Positions 55,301-63,269 of a DNA stretch of 64,000 nucleotides are shown here, in pieces. Both the position numbers and the translations under genes were made by a program. Position 1 is the first letter of the stretch. The number at the start of each line of letters is the position of its first letter. The notes beneath the pieces are model-generated. The model was given only the letters and a program-made list of their open reading frames with translations, had not been told where the DNA came from and made no database searches. This DNA is from Acrocarpospora catenulata. Its GTDB lineage: Bacteria; Actinomycetota; Actinomycetes; Streptosporangiales; Streptosporangiaceae. The stretch covers positions 20,042-84,041 of the forward strand of contig NZ_JAHCST010000038.1 of assembly GCF_018476525.1 (NCBI RefSeq), written 5' to 3'.

Positions 55301-55621
55301 AACCCCCGCTGGGGCTGCTGGCCGCAGACCGGGCAGCAGTGGGTTGACCTGACCTGGTCCTCCGCCCAGACCCTCAACCGGGCCGAGGTCTACTTCTTCG
55401 ACGACGACCAGGGCATCGACATGCCGGCCTCCTGGAAACTCCAGTACTGGAACGGCAGCGCCTATGTCGACGTCCCCGGCGCCGGCTCCTACACCCTGAC
55501 CAAGAACGCCTACAACACCGTCACCTTCACCGCGACCAGCACCACCCGCCTCCGCGTCCTGATGACCGGAAACGGCACTTACTCCGTCGGCCTGCTCGAA
55601 GTCAAGGCCTACGCTCCGTAA
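52376..55621 (+). CDS. Large secreted GH clan-G-like glycosidase with two C-terminal binding modules
   Basis: The 1081-residue protein has a signal peptide ending AQAAQ. A beta-sandwich region then leads into a long alpha/alpha-barrel (RWWLMRFNNLD, SVEGALGYNNAIAL, EYDWGALTGNDADAVSFHW, YYPFAVGAI), resembling the MGH1-like/GH63-type glycosidase domain. Two C-terminal F5/8-like modules follow. The last (NLARNATPTASYTSSWES, VYFFDDDQGIDM) is a close relative of the module on the preceding GH43. The exact GH family is not certain. It acts outside the cell and ends the operon before a strong terminator. Confidence 0.88.
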   Translation: MRRALMALLLVAGMLVAGPAAQAAQTIGFPTFSGPAVPAAPVNSSMQAIYDAESSGTDFWMDRLLARPGNDPAGTWLMTRGRALFMKTHTPGTLGFAGQVAYWESISNNNAFTVAITPGTFTEQVASRWQAPSHWKSVHTSGSIRVDQTKFITENNVAVANLSITNSGTSSVTLQLRATSPYATSGSGNTLTGQVNAYNNLTTLLPRLTGDGFSVVSGGLNRSVTIGAGATVTAKVVMGFITNEIPESLTEYNAYAGYSNATAFATHVRAYNLWWAQNLPYIDVPEPAIKKNIYYRWWLMRFNNLDADIPGQTFQFPTSVEGALGYNNAIALTQPMHIDDLKYLRNPIYAYGDWLSVGQISKNGRFLDNPGDPENWSNSYTQYIGEAAWKSYQIHGGQPGIAANLARYAEQDVKGQLAYYDTDNNKLIEYDWGALTGNDADAVSFHWKSGRMDRAESAYQYSGALAAAQAYEAIGNTAKATEMRTLATQIQNAIVNVLWNPNRQLFEHRLKSTNEWVPWKEINNYYPFAVGAIPNTATYRQALRLYDNPAEYPIFPFYTANQVDKAAAAAAGNPGSNNFSTINSTVQFRLYSSVLRNYPNAWMSATDYKKLLYWNAWAQYVNGNTQWPDANEFWADWNGSSINYRSWIHHNILGSANWTVIEDVAGLRPRNDAKVELSPINIGWTHFMVNNLRYRNADLTIVWDDPADGIVRYSGIPQGYSIFINGTRVATVSTLVPFTWDPATGAVTTTGTVSFNTASPGLQAPAQVQHSSARMVDMLAKAGVDLTADLTNLAAGATVSASYSGSGAGVAGAVDGFPINEPFWGAGGSPNAQDWYEVNFGAQRTFNEVRLYFKDSRPASSTYRAPSAYDIQYYNGSAWVSVPSQTKTPSAPRANYNLVQFPAVTAQRVRVLATNASGAKTGLTEIKIHNRGGVQPPPVTNLARNATPTASYTSSWESVLAVNDGIDPPSSNDTVNPRWGCWPQTGQQWVDLTWSSAQTLNRAEVYFFDDDQGIDMPASWKLQYWNGSAYVDVPGAGSYTLTKNAYNTVTFTATSTTRLRVLMTGNGTYSVGLLEVKAYAP

Positions 55622-55631
55622 CACTCGCCAG

Positions 55632-55676
55632 GCGAGCCCTGGGCTTCGGGAGTTCCACCCGAAGCCCAGGGCTCGC
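55632..55676 (+). terminator. Strong terminator of the arabinoside operon
   Basis: A perfect 19-bp stem (55632-55650 with 55658-55676) encloses the 7-nt loop AGTTCCA and begins 11 nt after the operon's last stop. Confidence 0.92.
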
Positions 55677-55697
55677 TCCGTGGATACCCTGCCGACC

Positions 55698-56096
55698 ATG
55701 AACGGTGAGCGGGATCTCGGGACGTTGCTGCGGGCGATGCGGCCGGAGCTCAACCCCGGGCGCTACGTCTTCACCACCGTGCGGGGCGGCCCGCCCGCCG
55801 GGGTCACGCCTGTCGTCACCGTGGCGGAACCGGAAGGGCTCACGCTGGTGGCGCGGGCGGAGGAGGCCGACGCGGCAGGGCTCGGCTACGACTACGTGGC
55901 GGGGTGGATCACGCTGCGGGTGCATTCCGCGCTGGAGGCGGTCGGCCTGACGGCGGCCGTCGCCGGGGAGCTCGCCGCCGCCGGTGTGAGCTGCAATGTC
56001 GTCGCCGGTTACTACCACGATCACCTGTTCGTCCCGTACGAGCGTGCGGACGAGGCGGTCGCCCTCCTGCTGGATCTCGCGCGGCGATCCGCCTGA
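55698..56096 (+). CDS. ACT-domain-like protein
   Basis: The 132-residue protein has beta-alpha-beta patterns of ACT domains (VFTTVRGGPPAGVTPVVTVA, GLTLVARAEEADAAG, WITLRVHSALEAVGLTAAVA, VSCNVVAGYYHDHLFVP). This is like the stand-alone ACT_7-type proteins of actinobacteria with a proposed amino-acid-binding role. ATG 55698 is preferred to the GTG at 55680, which overlaps the terminator region. It is an isolated single gene. Confidence 0.85.
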   Translation: MNGERDLGTLLRAMRPELNPGRYVFTTVRGGPPAGVTPVVTVAEPEGLTLVARAEEADAAGLGYDYVAGWITLRVHSALEAVGLTAAVAGELAAAGVSCNVVAGYYHDHLFVPYERADEAVALLLDLARRSA

Positions 56097-56134
56097 CCGT
56101 CCTTGCCTCTTGGCGTGGCATGCTCGTCTGCGTA

Positions 56135-56150
56135 TACTCGTGTACGAGTA
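56135..56150. promoter_or_regulatory. Perfect palindrome at the padR promoter (candidate PadR operator)
   Basis: TACTCGT and ACGAGTA are perfect inverted repeats around a central GT (56135-56150), 22 bp upstream of the PadR start at 56173. The position over the promoter suggests autoregulation. The arms differ from the ATGT-ACAT consensus of other PadR proteins, so the match is by symmetry only. Confidence 0.65.
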
Positions 56151-56172
56151 ATCGGATGCGAGGTGATCGGTG

Positions 56173-56820
56173 ATGGCGAAGCGGCGCAAGGTGGCGAACC
56201 TGATGGGGCTGGCGATCCTTTCCGCGGTGGCGCAGCGGCCCATGCATCCCTACGAGATGGCCCAGACCCTGCGTGGCTGGGGCAAGGACCACGACATGGG
56301 GGTCAAGTGGGGCTCCCTCTACACGGTCGTGGGCAACCTGGCCAAGCACGGCCTGATCGAGGAGGCCGAGAGCGCGCGCCAGGGCCGCCGCCCGGAGCGG
56401 ACCGTCTACCGGATCACGGAGGCGGGCAGGCGGGAGATGGCCGACTGGACGCGGGAACTGCTCAGCGTGCCGCACACGGAGTTCCCGAGGTTCCGGGCCG
56501 GCCTGTCGGTCATGACGGTGCTCACCCCGGATGAGGTGATCGACCTGCTGGGGGAGCGGCTCGCGGCGCTCGACACCGAGATCGGCGCCCTGCGCGGGCG
56601 ATACGAGCGTGACATCGCGGACGTGCCGCGCCTGTTCCTCATCGAGTCGGAGTACGACCTGGCCGTCCTGGAGGCCGAAGCCACCTGGGTCCGCACCCTG
56701 CTCGACGAGCTGACCGAGGAAACCTTCCCCGGCCTGCCCGAATGGCGGACCTTCCACCAGACCGGAGAGTTGCCCGCCGAACTGCGAGAACTCGCGGAGA
56801 AGAACATCAAGAACAGCTAG
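56173..56820 (+). CDS. PadR family regulator
   Basis: The 215-residue protein has the PadR winged HTH (LMGLAILSAVAQRPMHPYEM, VKWGSLYTVVGNLAKHGLIE, RTVYRITEAGRREM) and a C-terminal coiled-coil (Vir_act_alpha_C-type: RLAALDTEIGALRGRYER). ATG 56173 has AGGTGATC upstream. It is followed 137 bp later by an FAD monooxygenase, its probable target, with a phenolic or drug-like ligand as inducer. Confidence 0.92.
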   Translation: MAKRRKVANLMGLAILSAVAQRPMHPYEMAQTLRGWGKDHDMGVKWGSLYTVVGNLAKHGLIEEAESARQGRRPERTVYRITEAGRREMADWTRELLSVPHTEFPRFRAGLSVMTVLTPDEVIDLLGERLAALDTEIGALRGRYERDIADVPRLFLIESEYDLAVLEAEATWVRTLLDELTEETFPGLPEWRTFHQTGELPAELRELAEKNIKNS

Positions 56821-56957
56821 CCCTGGTGGCGGTGCTGCAACACCGCCACCAGGAAACCTTCGAACCGGACATGCGGATGGCCCGAAGATGGCAGTCACGA
56901 GAATAACGGCTCCTCCGATGCGCCGGTTCGACCAGACAACCGGCAATCAGGAGAGAC

Positions 56958-58145
56958 ATGAAGAACGTCGCGATCATCGGCGGCGGCATCGCCGGCCCGG
57001 TCACCGCGCTCGCACTGCGCAGGGCCGGCATCGAGGCCACCGTCTACGAGGCCTACCCGGCCACCGCCGACGGCATCGGCGGCACCCTGGCGCTGGCCCC
57101 CAACGGCATGGCGGCACTGGAGATCGTCGGCGCGGCAGCGGCGGTCAAGGCGGTCGGGCAGCCCAGCTCACGAATGGTCATGACGGTCGCCACCGGAAAA
57201 CGCCTGGAACTCCCCAGCGTGTCCGGCGCCGGCCCGCTGTACGTGGTCCGCCGCGCCGACCTCTACCGCGCCCTGCACGACGAGGCGGCCAACCAAGGCA
57301 TCAAGTTCGAGTACGGCAAACGCCTCATCGACGTCCACCAGACGACGGCACGCTTCGACGACGGCACCCGGATCGAGGCCGACGTCATCGTCGGCGCCGA
57401 CGGCGTGCACTCCACCGTCCGGCGGCTCATCGACCCGGCCGCGCCGGGCCCCAACTGGACCGGCATGCTCGGCCTGGAAGGGCTCTCCCGCCACGAGGTG
57501 CCGGAAAGCCCGGAGACGATGGTCTTCGCCTTCGGCAGGCGGGCCTACTACCTCTACTGGCCGGCGGCCGGTGGCGGCACCACGTGGGGCGCCAACCTTC
57601 CCTACCCCCGGCCGCTGACCCTCACCGAGGCCCGCGCGGTGCCCGCCGAGGAGTGGCTGCGCATCCTCCGCGACACCTACGGCGACGACACGCCGGGCGG
57701 CGCCCTGATCCGTCACACGCCGGTGGAGTCCCTCCAGGTGACGGGCGCGCTCTACATCATGCCCAGCGTCCCGCACTGGCACCGGGACCGGATGGTCCTG
57801 GTCGGCGACGCCGCCCACGCCCCCTCCAACAGCTCGGGCCAGGGTGCCTCGCTCGCCATCGAGAGCGCCGTCCAGCTGGCCCGCTGCCTCCGCGACATCG
57901 ACGACCTGCCCCAGGCGTTCGTCACGTACGAACGACTCCGCCGCGACCGCGTGGAAAGGGTCGCCGCACGCGCCGCGAAACTGAACCACGCCAAGACCCC
58001 CGGCCCGATCGCGCAGCGGGTGATGCCCCTCCTGATGCCCCTCATGGTGAAAACCGTCATGAACCCGGAGAAGACCACCGCCCACGAACAGCGTTACCGC
58101 ATCCCGTGGGACACCCCCGTGTCCCGGGACCACCAGGCGGCCTGA
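56958..58145 (+). CDS. FAD-dependent monooxygenase (PHBH/PheA-like class A)
   Basis: The 395-residue protein has the class A flavoprotein monooxygenase motifs: GxGxxG (VAIIGGGIAGPVTALAL), the DG motif (VIVGADGVHSTVRRL) and the GD motif (RMVLVGDAAHAPSNSSGQGA). It hydroxylates an aromatic or phenolic compound with NAD(P)H and oxygen. ATG 56958 follows AGGAGAGAC. It lies directly after the PadR gene and is probably under its control. Confidence 0.93.
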   Translation: MKNVAIIGGGIAGPVTALALRRAGIEATVYEAYPATADGIGGTLALAPNGMAALEIVGAAAAVKAVGQPSSRMVMTVATGKRLELPSVSGAGPLYVVRRADLYRALHDEAANQGIKFEYGKRLIDVHQTTARFDDGTRIEADVIVGADGVHSTVRRLIDPAAPGPNWTGMLGLEGLSRHEVPESPETMVFAFGRRAYYLYWPAAGGGTTWGANLPYPRPLTLTEARAVPAEEWLRILRDTYGDDTPGGALIRHTPVESLQVTGALYIMPSVPHWHRDRMVLVGDAAHAPSNSSGQGASLAIESAVQLARCLRDIDDLPQAFVTYERLRRDRVERVAARAAKLNHAKTPGPIAQRVMPLLMPLMVKTVMNPEKTTAHEQRYRIPWDTPVSRDHQAA

Positions 58146-58309
58146 TTCGGCCTGGGCGTAGCCGAGAACCAGGGTGCTGCCACGGGCGGCATGGAAGTCA
58201 GCAGGCGCAGCGGTCGGCGGCTGTCGCGGAACAGCCGCTTGCCGCTCTCCAGCACCGCGATGGTGCCCTCTGTGGGCTCCTGGAGCTCGTCAGCAGTCTC
58301 CGATCCGTT

Positions 58310-58822
58310 CTATCCAAGTCGCTTGTAGAGGAAGCTGCCGTCGCCGAGAGTGCCGCTGGGGCCGATCGCGTAGCCGGGGACGACGCCGTAGCGGGTCCAG
58401 CCGTCACGCAGGTAGAGGCTTTCGGCGACGCTGCCGGTCTGGGTGTCCAGGAGCAGGAGGGTACGGCCGTCGTCGTCGGCGGCCCGTTCGGCGGTGGCGA
58501 GAAGCGCGCGGGCCAGCCCCTGCCCCCTGGCCTTCCGGTGCACGACGAGTTTGAGGATCTCGGCGCGGTGGCGTCCGTTGGCCCGGCCCTCCAGGGCGAG
58601 GCTGACCGTGCCGGTCACGCCGGAGGAGTCCTCGGAGACCCAGACCACGAGGCGGCCCTCGCCGACGGCCGTAGCCTGGGCCTCCCACCAGGCGGCGGCC
58701 GTGGCATGGTCGCACGGCGCGAGAAATCCGATCGAGGCGCCATCGGCGACGGCGTCCACGAAGAGCTCGGCCAGATCTTTCACAGCACCGGGAAAGCGCT
58801 CCGAGGTCAACCGCGTGATCAT
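58310..58822 (-). CDS. GNAT family N-acetyltransferase
   Basis: The 170-residue protein has a GNAT acetyl-CoA motif A (VVHRKARGQGLARALLATAE) and motif B (TLLLLDTQTGSVAESLYLRDG). ATG 58822 follows GGGGAC; the longer frame to 58924 adds unlikely sequence. It faces the EACC1-like gene divergently, with about 160 bp between. The 164 bp between its end and the FAD monooxygenase gene hold no convincing gene. The substrate is unknown. Confidence 0.88.
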   Translation of the reverse strand: MITRLTSERFPGAVKDLAELFVDAVADGASIGFLAPCDHATAAAWWEAQATAVGEGRLVVWVSEDSSGVTGTVSLALEGRANGRHRAEILKLVVHRKARGQGLARALLATAERAADDDGRTLLLLDTQTGSVAESLYLRDGWTRYGVVPGYAIGPSGTLGDGSFLYKRLG

Positions 58823-58984
58823 GTCCCCGATGATATATGCCAGGTTTGAGCCATTTGTCGGGTCCGCAATTCCGCTGCCCAATGACCGGAAAAATCGCGC
58901 GCCACATGACGTATCCGTGCGCATTACACTGCCCTTTGCGAACGGGGATTTCCGGCGTTCGGCCGCGGGTCATTGGAGGCAGGG

Positions 58985-59365
58985 ATGCAGCTCAAGGTTG
59001 GTCTGGTCGCCGGGCCGGAAGCTGATCCGCAGGAGATCGCCGACCTTGGCCGGGAACTGCGGAAACGGTTGCTGGAATGGGACGCCGACGAAGTCGAGCC
59101 GGAACGGCGACCGGCACCGGAAGGCTCCAAGGCGGTGGACGCGGCGACCTGGGAAACCCTGCTGGTCACCTTCGCCGCCTCGGGCGGGGTGCTCACCACG
59201 ATCATCGCCGGGATCAACGCCTGGGTGGCCAGGCGGCAGACGTCCACCTCGGTGACCATCGAGATCAACGGCAACTCGCTGACCCTGCCCACCGCCACGG
59301 AGGAGGAGCGGCGCGAGCTGATCCAGGCGTTCGTGAAGAGCCTGGAAGAACCCGACCGTGAGTAG
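58985..59365 (+). CDS. EACC1-like effector-associated membrane protein
   Basis: The 126-residue protein has a soluble N-terminal alpha/beta part of about 50 residues (QLKVGLVAGPEADPQEIADL). One hydrophobic helix follows (LVTFAASGGVLTTIIAGINA). Then comes a short strand-rich C-terminus (SVTIEINGNSLTLPTATEEE). This matches the effector-associated constant component EACC1 that accompanies caspase and other effectors in NTP-dependent conflict systems (my recollection of Aravind-group work). ATG 58985 has GGAGG 6 nt upstream. It overlaps the caspase gene by 8 nt, so the two are translated together. Confidence 0.82.
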   Translation: MQLKVGLVAGPEADPQEIADLGRELRKRLLEWDADEVEPERRPAPEGSKAVDAATWETLLVTFAASGGVLTTIIAGINAWVARRQTSTSVTIEINGNSLTLPTATEEERRELIQAFVKSLEEPDRE

Positions 59366-61175
59366 GTACGCCCTGCTGGTGGGCGCGGACACCTTCGACG
59401 ACCCCGGATTACGCCGGCTGTACGCGCCGAGCACCGACATCCTTGAGCTGTCGGAGGTGCTCGGGGCTCCCGACATCGGCGGGTTCGAGGTCCAGGCCAT
59501 CGTCAACCAGTCGCACAGCAAGGTCATCCGGCAGATTCACGCGTTCTTCTCCCGGCGCCGACGGGACGACCTCCTGCTGCTCTATTTCAGCGGTCACGGC
59601 CTGGAGGACCACAACGGCAACCTTTTCTTCGCCATGCCGGACACGGAGCTGGAATACCTGGAGTCGACGGCGGTCGCGGCCCAGGCCGTCCATTCCTTTA
59701 TGAACGCGACGGCGGCGCGGACCAAAATCGTGCTGCTCGACTGCTGCAACAGCGGGTCCTTTCCCCGGGGCATGACCGCCAAGGCGGGCGGCTCGATGCA
59801 CACCGTGCAGCGGCTCGGCGGCCACGGGCGAGTGATCATCACCGCCTCCGACGCGATGCAGTACGCCTTCGAGGGCGACGACCTCACCGGCCGGGGCGTG
59901 CGCTCGATCTTCACCAGGGTGATGGTGGAGGGGCTGGAGACCGGGCGGGCGGACCTGGACGGCGACGGCGAGATCGACATCGACGAGCTGTACTCCTACA
60001 TCCACGACCGGATCGTGGCCGAGAACCCCGCCCAGGTCCCTCGCAAGTGGGCACTGGGCGTCAAAGGGAAAGTCGTCGTCGCCCGCAGCCGCCCCCAGGG
60101 TGATTCGCTGCCCATCGAGCTGGTCCAGGCGCTGCTCAGCTCCTTCGCCCGCATCCGCCGCAGCGCCATCGAGGAGGTCGGCCGCCTCCTGGAGTCGGGG
60201 GAGACCCGCCTGTACGACGCCGCCGTGGCCGCCCTCCAGCAGGCCGCCCTGGACACCGACTCCAACGTGTCGGCGGCGGCGGCCAAACTCCTTCAGGCCC
60301 GGACGAACCCGGTCACCGGCGACACGTTACCGACCCGGATGGACACGTTGCCGATCCGGATGGAGGCGAACCTGCTGGGCCTCCGGTACGCCGCGCGTTC
60401 GGACATCGGGATGCTGGCCGAGCGGAACGAGGACTCGGCCTACGCCAGCGGCCGCCTGCTCGCGGTCGCCGACGGCGGAGGGCATGGGGGCGACACGGCC
60501 AGCGCGGCGGCCATCGCCGCGATCGCCCGCCTGGGCGGCCAGGGGATCGGCAGGGGGGACCTGCTCGGCGAGATCGAGACCGCGGCCCGCGACGCGAACG
60601 ACCGGTTGCGCCTGCTCGCCCGAGGCAGCCGCCTGGGCATGTCCACCACGCTCACCGCCCTCGCCTGGAGCGGCGGCACGTTCGCCCTGGTGCACATCGG
60701 AAACTCCCGCGCCTACCTGCTCCGCGACCAGGAGCTGTACCAGATCACCCACGACCACACACTGGTGCAGGAACTGCTGGACGACGGGCGCATCACCAAT
60801 GAGAGGGCGGCCTCCCACCCGCAGCGCGGCGTGCTCCTCCGCGCCCTCACCGGGGACAGCGAGATCGACGTCGACCTCTCCCTCCGCGAGGCCCGGGTCG
60901 GCGACCGCTACCTGCTCAGCACATCCGGCCTGCACGGAGTGGTAAGCGCTGAGATCCTGCACCACGCGCTGACCACGATCGAGGACCCGGACGAGGTGGT
61001 CGGCTACCTGATCGATTTCGCCAAGCGGCGCGGCGGCGGCCCCGAGAACATCACCTGCGTGGTGGCCGACGTCGTGGTCCTCAGCCACCCGGACTTCCAC
61101 GAAAGACCCCCTCGAGTCATCGGCGCCGCCGGGTTGAACGCCCAACTCCAGCGGCGCAGGCAGGCCCCCTGGTAG
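59358..61175 (+). CDS. Caspase-HEAT-PP2C fusion protein
   Basis: The 605-residue protein starts with a caspase-type peptidase (1-240): His80 (YFSGHGLED) and Cys130 (LLDCCNSGSF) form the dyad. An EF-hand-like calcium loop (DLDGDGEIDIDELY, 199-212) sits in the caspase part. A HEAT-like helical stretch follows (about 250-310). A PP2C phosphatase domain fills 340-575 (RNEDSAY, AVADGGGHGGDTAS, HIGNSRAYLL, THDHTLVQELL). Two metal-ligand motifs are changed: the SDG block reads STSG and the PDN block reads PEN. The start is a GTG overlapping EACC1 by 8 nt. No signal peptide is present. It is probably an effector/sensor pair with EACC1. Confidence 0.9.
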   Translation: MSRYALLVGADTFDDPGLRRLYAPSTDILELSEVLGAPDIGGFEVQAIVNQSHSKVIRQIHAFFSRRRRDDLLLLYFSGHGLEDHNGNLFFAMPDTELEYLESTAVAAQAVHSFMNATAARTKIVLLDCCNSGSFPRGMTAKAGGSMHTVQRLGGHGRVIITASDAMQYAFEGDDLTGRGVRSIFTRVMVEGLETGRADLDGDGEIDIDELYSYIHDRIVAENPAQVPRKWALGVKGKVVVARSRPQGDSLPIELVQALLSSFARIRRSAIEEVGRLLESGETRLYDAAVAALQQAALDTDSNVSAAAAKLLQARTNPVTGDTLPTRMDTLPIRMEANLLGLRYAARSDIGMLAERNEDSAYASGRLLAVADGGGHGGDTASAAAIAAIARLGGQGIGRGDLLGEIETAARDANDRLRLLARGSRLGMSTTLTALAWSGGTFALVHIGNSRAYLLRDQELYQITHDHTLVQELLDDGRITNERAASHPQRGVLLRALTGDSEIDVDLSLREARVGDRYLLSTSGLHGVVSAEILHHALTTIEDPDEVVGYLIDFAKRRGGGPENITCVVADVVVLSHPDFHERPPRVIGAAGLNAQLQRRRQAPW

Positions 61176-61341
61176 TCCCATTTCCCGATATTTCCGCGAC
61201 GGCAGCCGAATTTCCGGCGTCGGGCGAAATTTCGTTGTTTGCGAAAGGGGGCAAAGTCAGGTATTGCCTGTCCGATGTGGACTTCGGTTGGGATTCGCGA
61301 TCTCATGATCCCGTTCCGTCATTAAGGCATGGGAGAGTCGC

Positions 61342-62496
61342 GTGCATATTGCACGAAAAATCGGGAAAATTGCGTTGGTGTTTGTGGCGGTGGGGGGTTC
61401 CACGGTCGCCGACATCGGACCGGCTCAAGCCACCGAACGCCCAATTCTTCGCCTGTCGCGCTTTCTCGGCGAACAACGACTACCGCACAAAATGCAGGTC
61501 GCCGGCACCACCCTGGGTGGCCTGTCCGGAATCGACCGAGATCCGCGTACCGGAACGTGGTATTTCATCTCCGATGACCGAGGGCGCTACCAGCCGGCGC
61601 GCTTCTACACCGGCCGCATGGACTTCAACTCCACCACCGGTGCGTTCACCGGACTGCACGTGGACGGTGTCACCGTCCTCCGTCGCCCGAACGGCACGCC
61701 GTACCCGTCCTACGGCCAGCCGGGAGCGGTCGACCCCGAAGCGATCAGATACGACCGGTGGACGCAACGGTTGCTCTGGGCCCAGGAGGGGGACCGGCCG
61801 GACACCGCCCATCCGAACATCCCGGTCTCCGAGATGTCCGTGCGCTGGTCCGCGCCCGACGGCCGCCACCTCGGCGGCCTGCACATCCCGCGCAACCTCC
61901 AGCTGACCACCACCCAGAACGGCCCCCGCCGCAACTTCGGCTTCGAGGGACTGACCTTCACCCCGCGCAGGATCGCCGCCATCCTCGAAGGCCCCCGGTA
62001 CGAGGACGGCGAACCCCCGACGATCAACCACGGCGCCGCCACCCGGATCACGGTCTGGAACCGGAAGGGCCGCCCCCTCGCCCAGTACGCCTACCAGCTC
62101 GACGCCCTGCCCGCATCGCCCATCCCGCCGACCGGACGCTCCGACAGCGGCGTCACGGAGATCCTCGCCATCAACAACAACCGTTTCCTGGCCCTGGAAC
62201 GCTCCTGGATCGAGGGCCTGAACTACCGCGTCAGGCTGTACGAGATCAACCTCCGCAAGGCCACCAACGTGCTGGAGCTGGAGAGCCTGTCGGCGGGCAA
62301 GCCGTACCGGCCGGTCGCCAAGCGGCTGATCCACGACTTCGGCTCCCAGCCCCAGAACCTGGAGAGCATGGCCTGGGGCCCGCGCCTGCGCGACGGCGAG
62401 TGCACGCTGGTGGTCGGCTCGGACGACAACTTCGACGAGCGAGAGATCACCCGTTTCATGGCGTACGCGGTGAGCCGTTGCCCGATCCGGCGCTGA
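61342..62496 (+). CDS. Secreted phytase-like esterase-domain protein
   Basis: The 384-residue protein has a signal peptide ending AQA-TERP. It carries the 'esterase-like activity of phytase' domain, a beta-propeller (GLSGIDRDPRTGTWYFISDDR, GFEGLTFTPRRIAAILEGPR, TEILAINNNRFLALERSW, NLESMAWGP). The family probably acts on phosphate esters outside the cell. The start is a GTG at 61342. It stands alone after the caspase gene, with about 165 bp of AT-richer sequence between. Confidence 0.9.
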   Translation: MHIARKIGKIALVFVAVGGSTVADIGPAQATERPILRLSRFLGEQRLPHKMQVAGTTLGGLSGIDRDPRTGTWYFISDDRGRYQPARFYTGRMDFNSTTGAFTGLHVDGVTVLRRPNGTPYPSYGQPGAVDPEAIRYDRWTQRLLWAQEGDRPDTAHPNIPVSEMSVRWSAPDGRHLGGLHIPRNLQLTTTQNGPRRNFGFEGLTFTPRRIAAILEGPRYEDGEPPTINHGAATRITVWNRKGRPLAQYAYQLDALPASPIPPTGRSDSGVTEILAINNNRFLALERSWIEGLNYRVRLYEINLRKATNVLELESLSAGKPYRPVAKRLIHDFGSQPQNLESMAWGPRLRDGECTLVVGSDDNFDEREITRFMAYAVSRCPIRR

Positions 62497-62535
62497 TCCG
62501 GGAGTGCGGGCAGGCCGTTTCTGGCGGCCTGCCCG

Positions 62536-63252
62536 TCAGGAGATGGTCACCCCGACCAGCAGGCCGATGCCGTACGTGACGGCGGCGGAGAGCGCGCCGA
62601 GCAGGAGCTGTCTGCCGCCGCCGAACCAGATCGGGCGGGCGGTGAGCCGGGCGACCAGGCCGCCCGTGGTGGCGAGCATGACGGCGGTGAGGATCAGCGT
62701 GGGCACGATGCTGGTGGCCCCGAGCAGGAAGGGGAGGATCGGGATCAGCGCGCCGACGGCGAAGGCGACGAAGGAGGAGGCGGCGGCCGTCCAGGGGGAG
62801 GGCAGGTCGTCGGGGTCGACGCCGAGTTCCTCCCGGACGTGCACCCGCCAGGCGACCTCAGGCCGACTGTGCAGCTCGCGGGCCACCTCGGCGGCCAGTT
62901 CCGGCCGCAGGCCCTTGGCCTCGTAGGTGAGGGTGAGCTCGCGGATCTCCTCCTCCGGGTTCCGTTCGATCTCGCGGCGCTCGACGGCGATCTCGGCGCG
63001 CATGAGCTCGGTCTGGGAGGAGACCGAGGTGTACTCCCCGGTGGCCATCGAACATGCCCCCGCGACCAGTCCGGCGAATCCGGCCAGCAGCACGGCGGAC
63101 CCCGTTCCGCCACCGCCGATGATCCCCGTGACCAGCGCGAAGTTCGAAACGAGCCCGTCCATCACCCCAAAGGTGGCGGGACGAAGCCAGCCACCGGTCA
63201 CATCACGGTGCGAATGATGAATTTCCGGCCTTGCGTGAGTGAGGGGGGTCAT
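62536..63252 (-). CDS. VIT1/CCC1 family iron/manganese transporter
   Basis: The 238-residue protein has the VIT1 pattern: N-terminal FGVMDGLVSNFALVTGIIGG, then AGLVAGACSMATGEYTSVSS with a helical metal-binding domain rich in Glu (ERREIERNPEEEIRELTLTY). Four to five membrane helices complete the protein. It exports Fe(II) or Mn(II) from the cytoplasm or sequesters it. Its promoter region holds a DtxR/IdeR box 18 bp upstream of the start. Confidence 0.93.
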   Translation of the reverse strand: MTPLTHARPEIHHSHRDVTGGWLRPATFGVMDGLVSNFALVTGIIGGGGTGSAVLLAGFAGLVAGACSMATGEYTSVSSQTELMRAEIAVERREIERNPEEEIRELTLTYEAKGLRPELAAEVARELHSRPEVAWRVHVREELGVDPDDLPSPWTAAASSFVAFAVGALIPILPFLLGATSIVPTLILTAVMLATTGGLVARLTARPIWFGGGRQLLLGALSAAVTYGIGLLVGVTIS

Positions 63253-63269
63253 CGCTCAATCCCATCAAA

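Noticed and set aside
58146..58309. Possible gene remnant between the FAD monooxygenase and the GNAT gene
   Set aside because: Short protein-like stretches can be read on the minus strand, but no frame gives a convincing family match.
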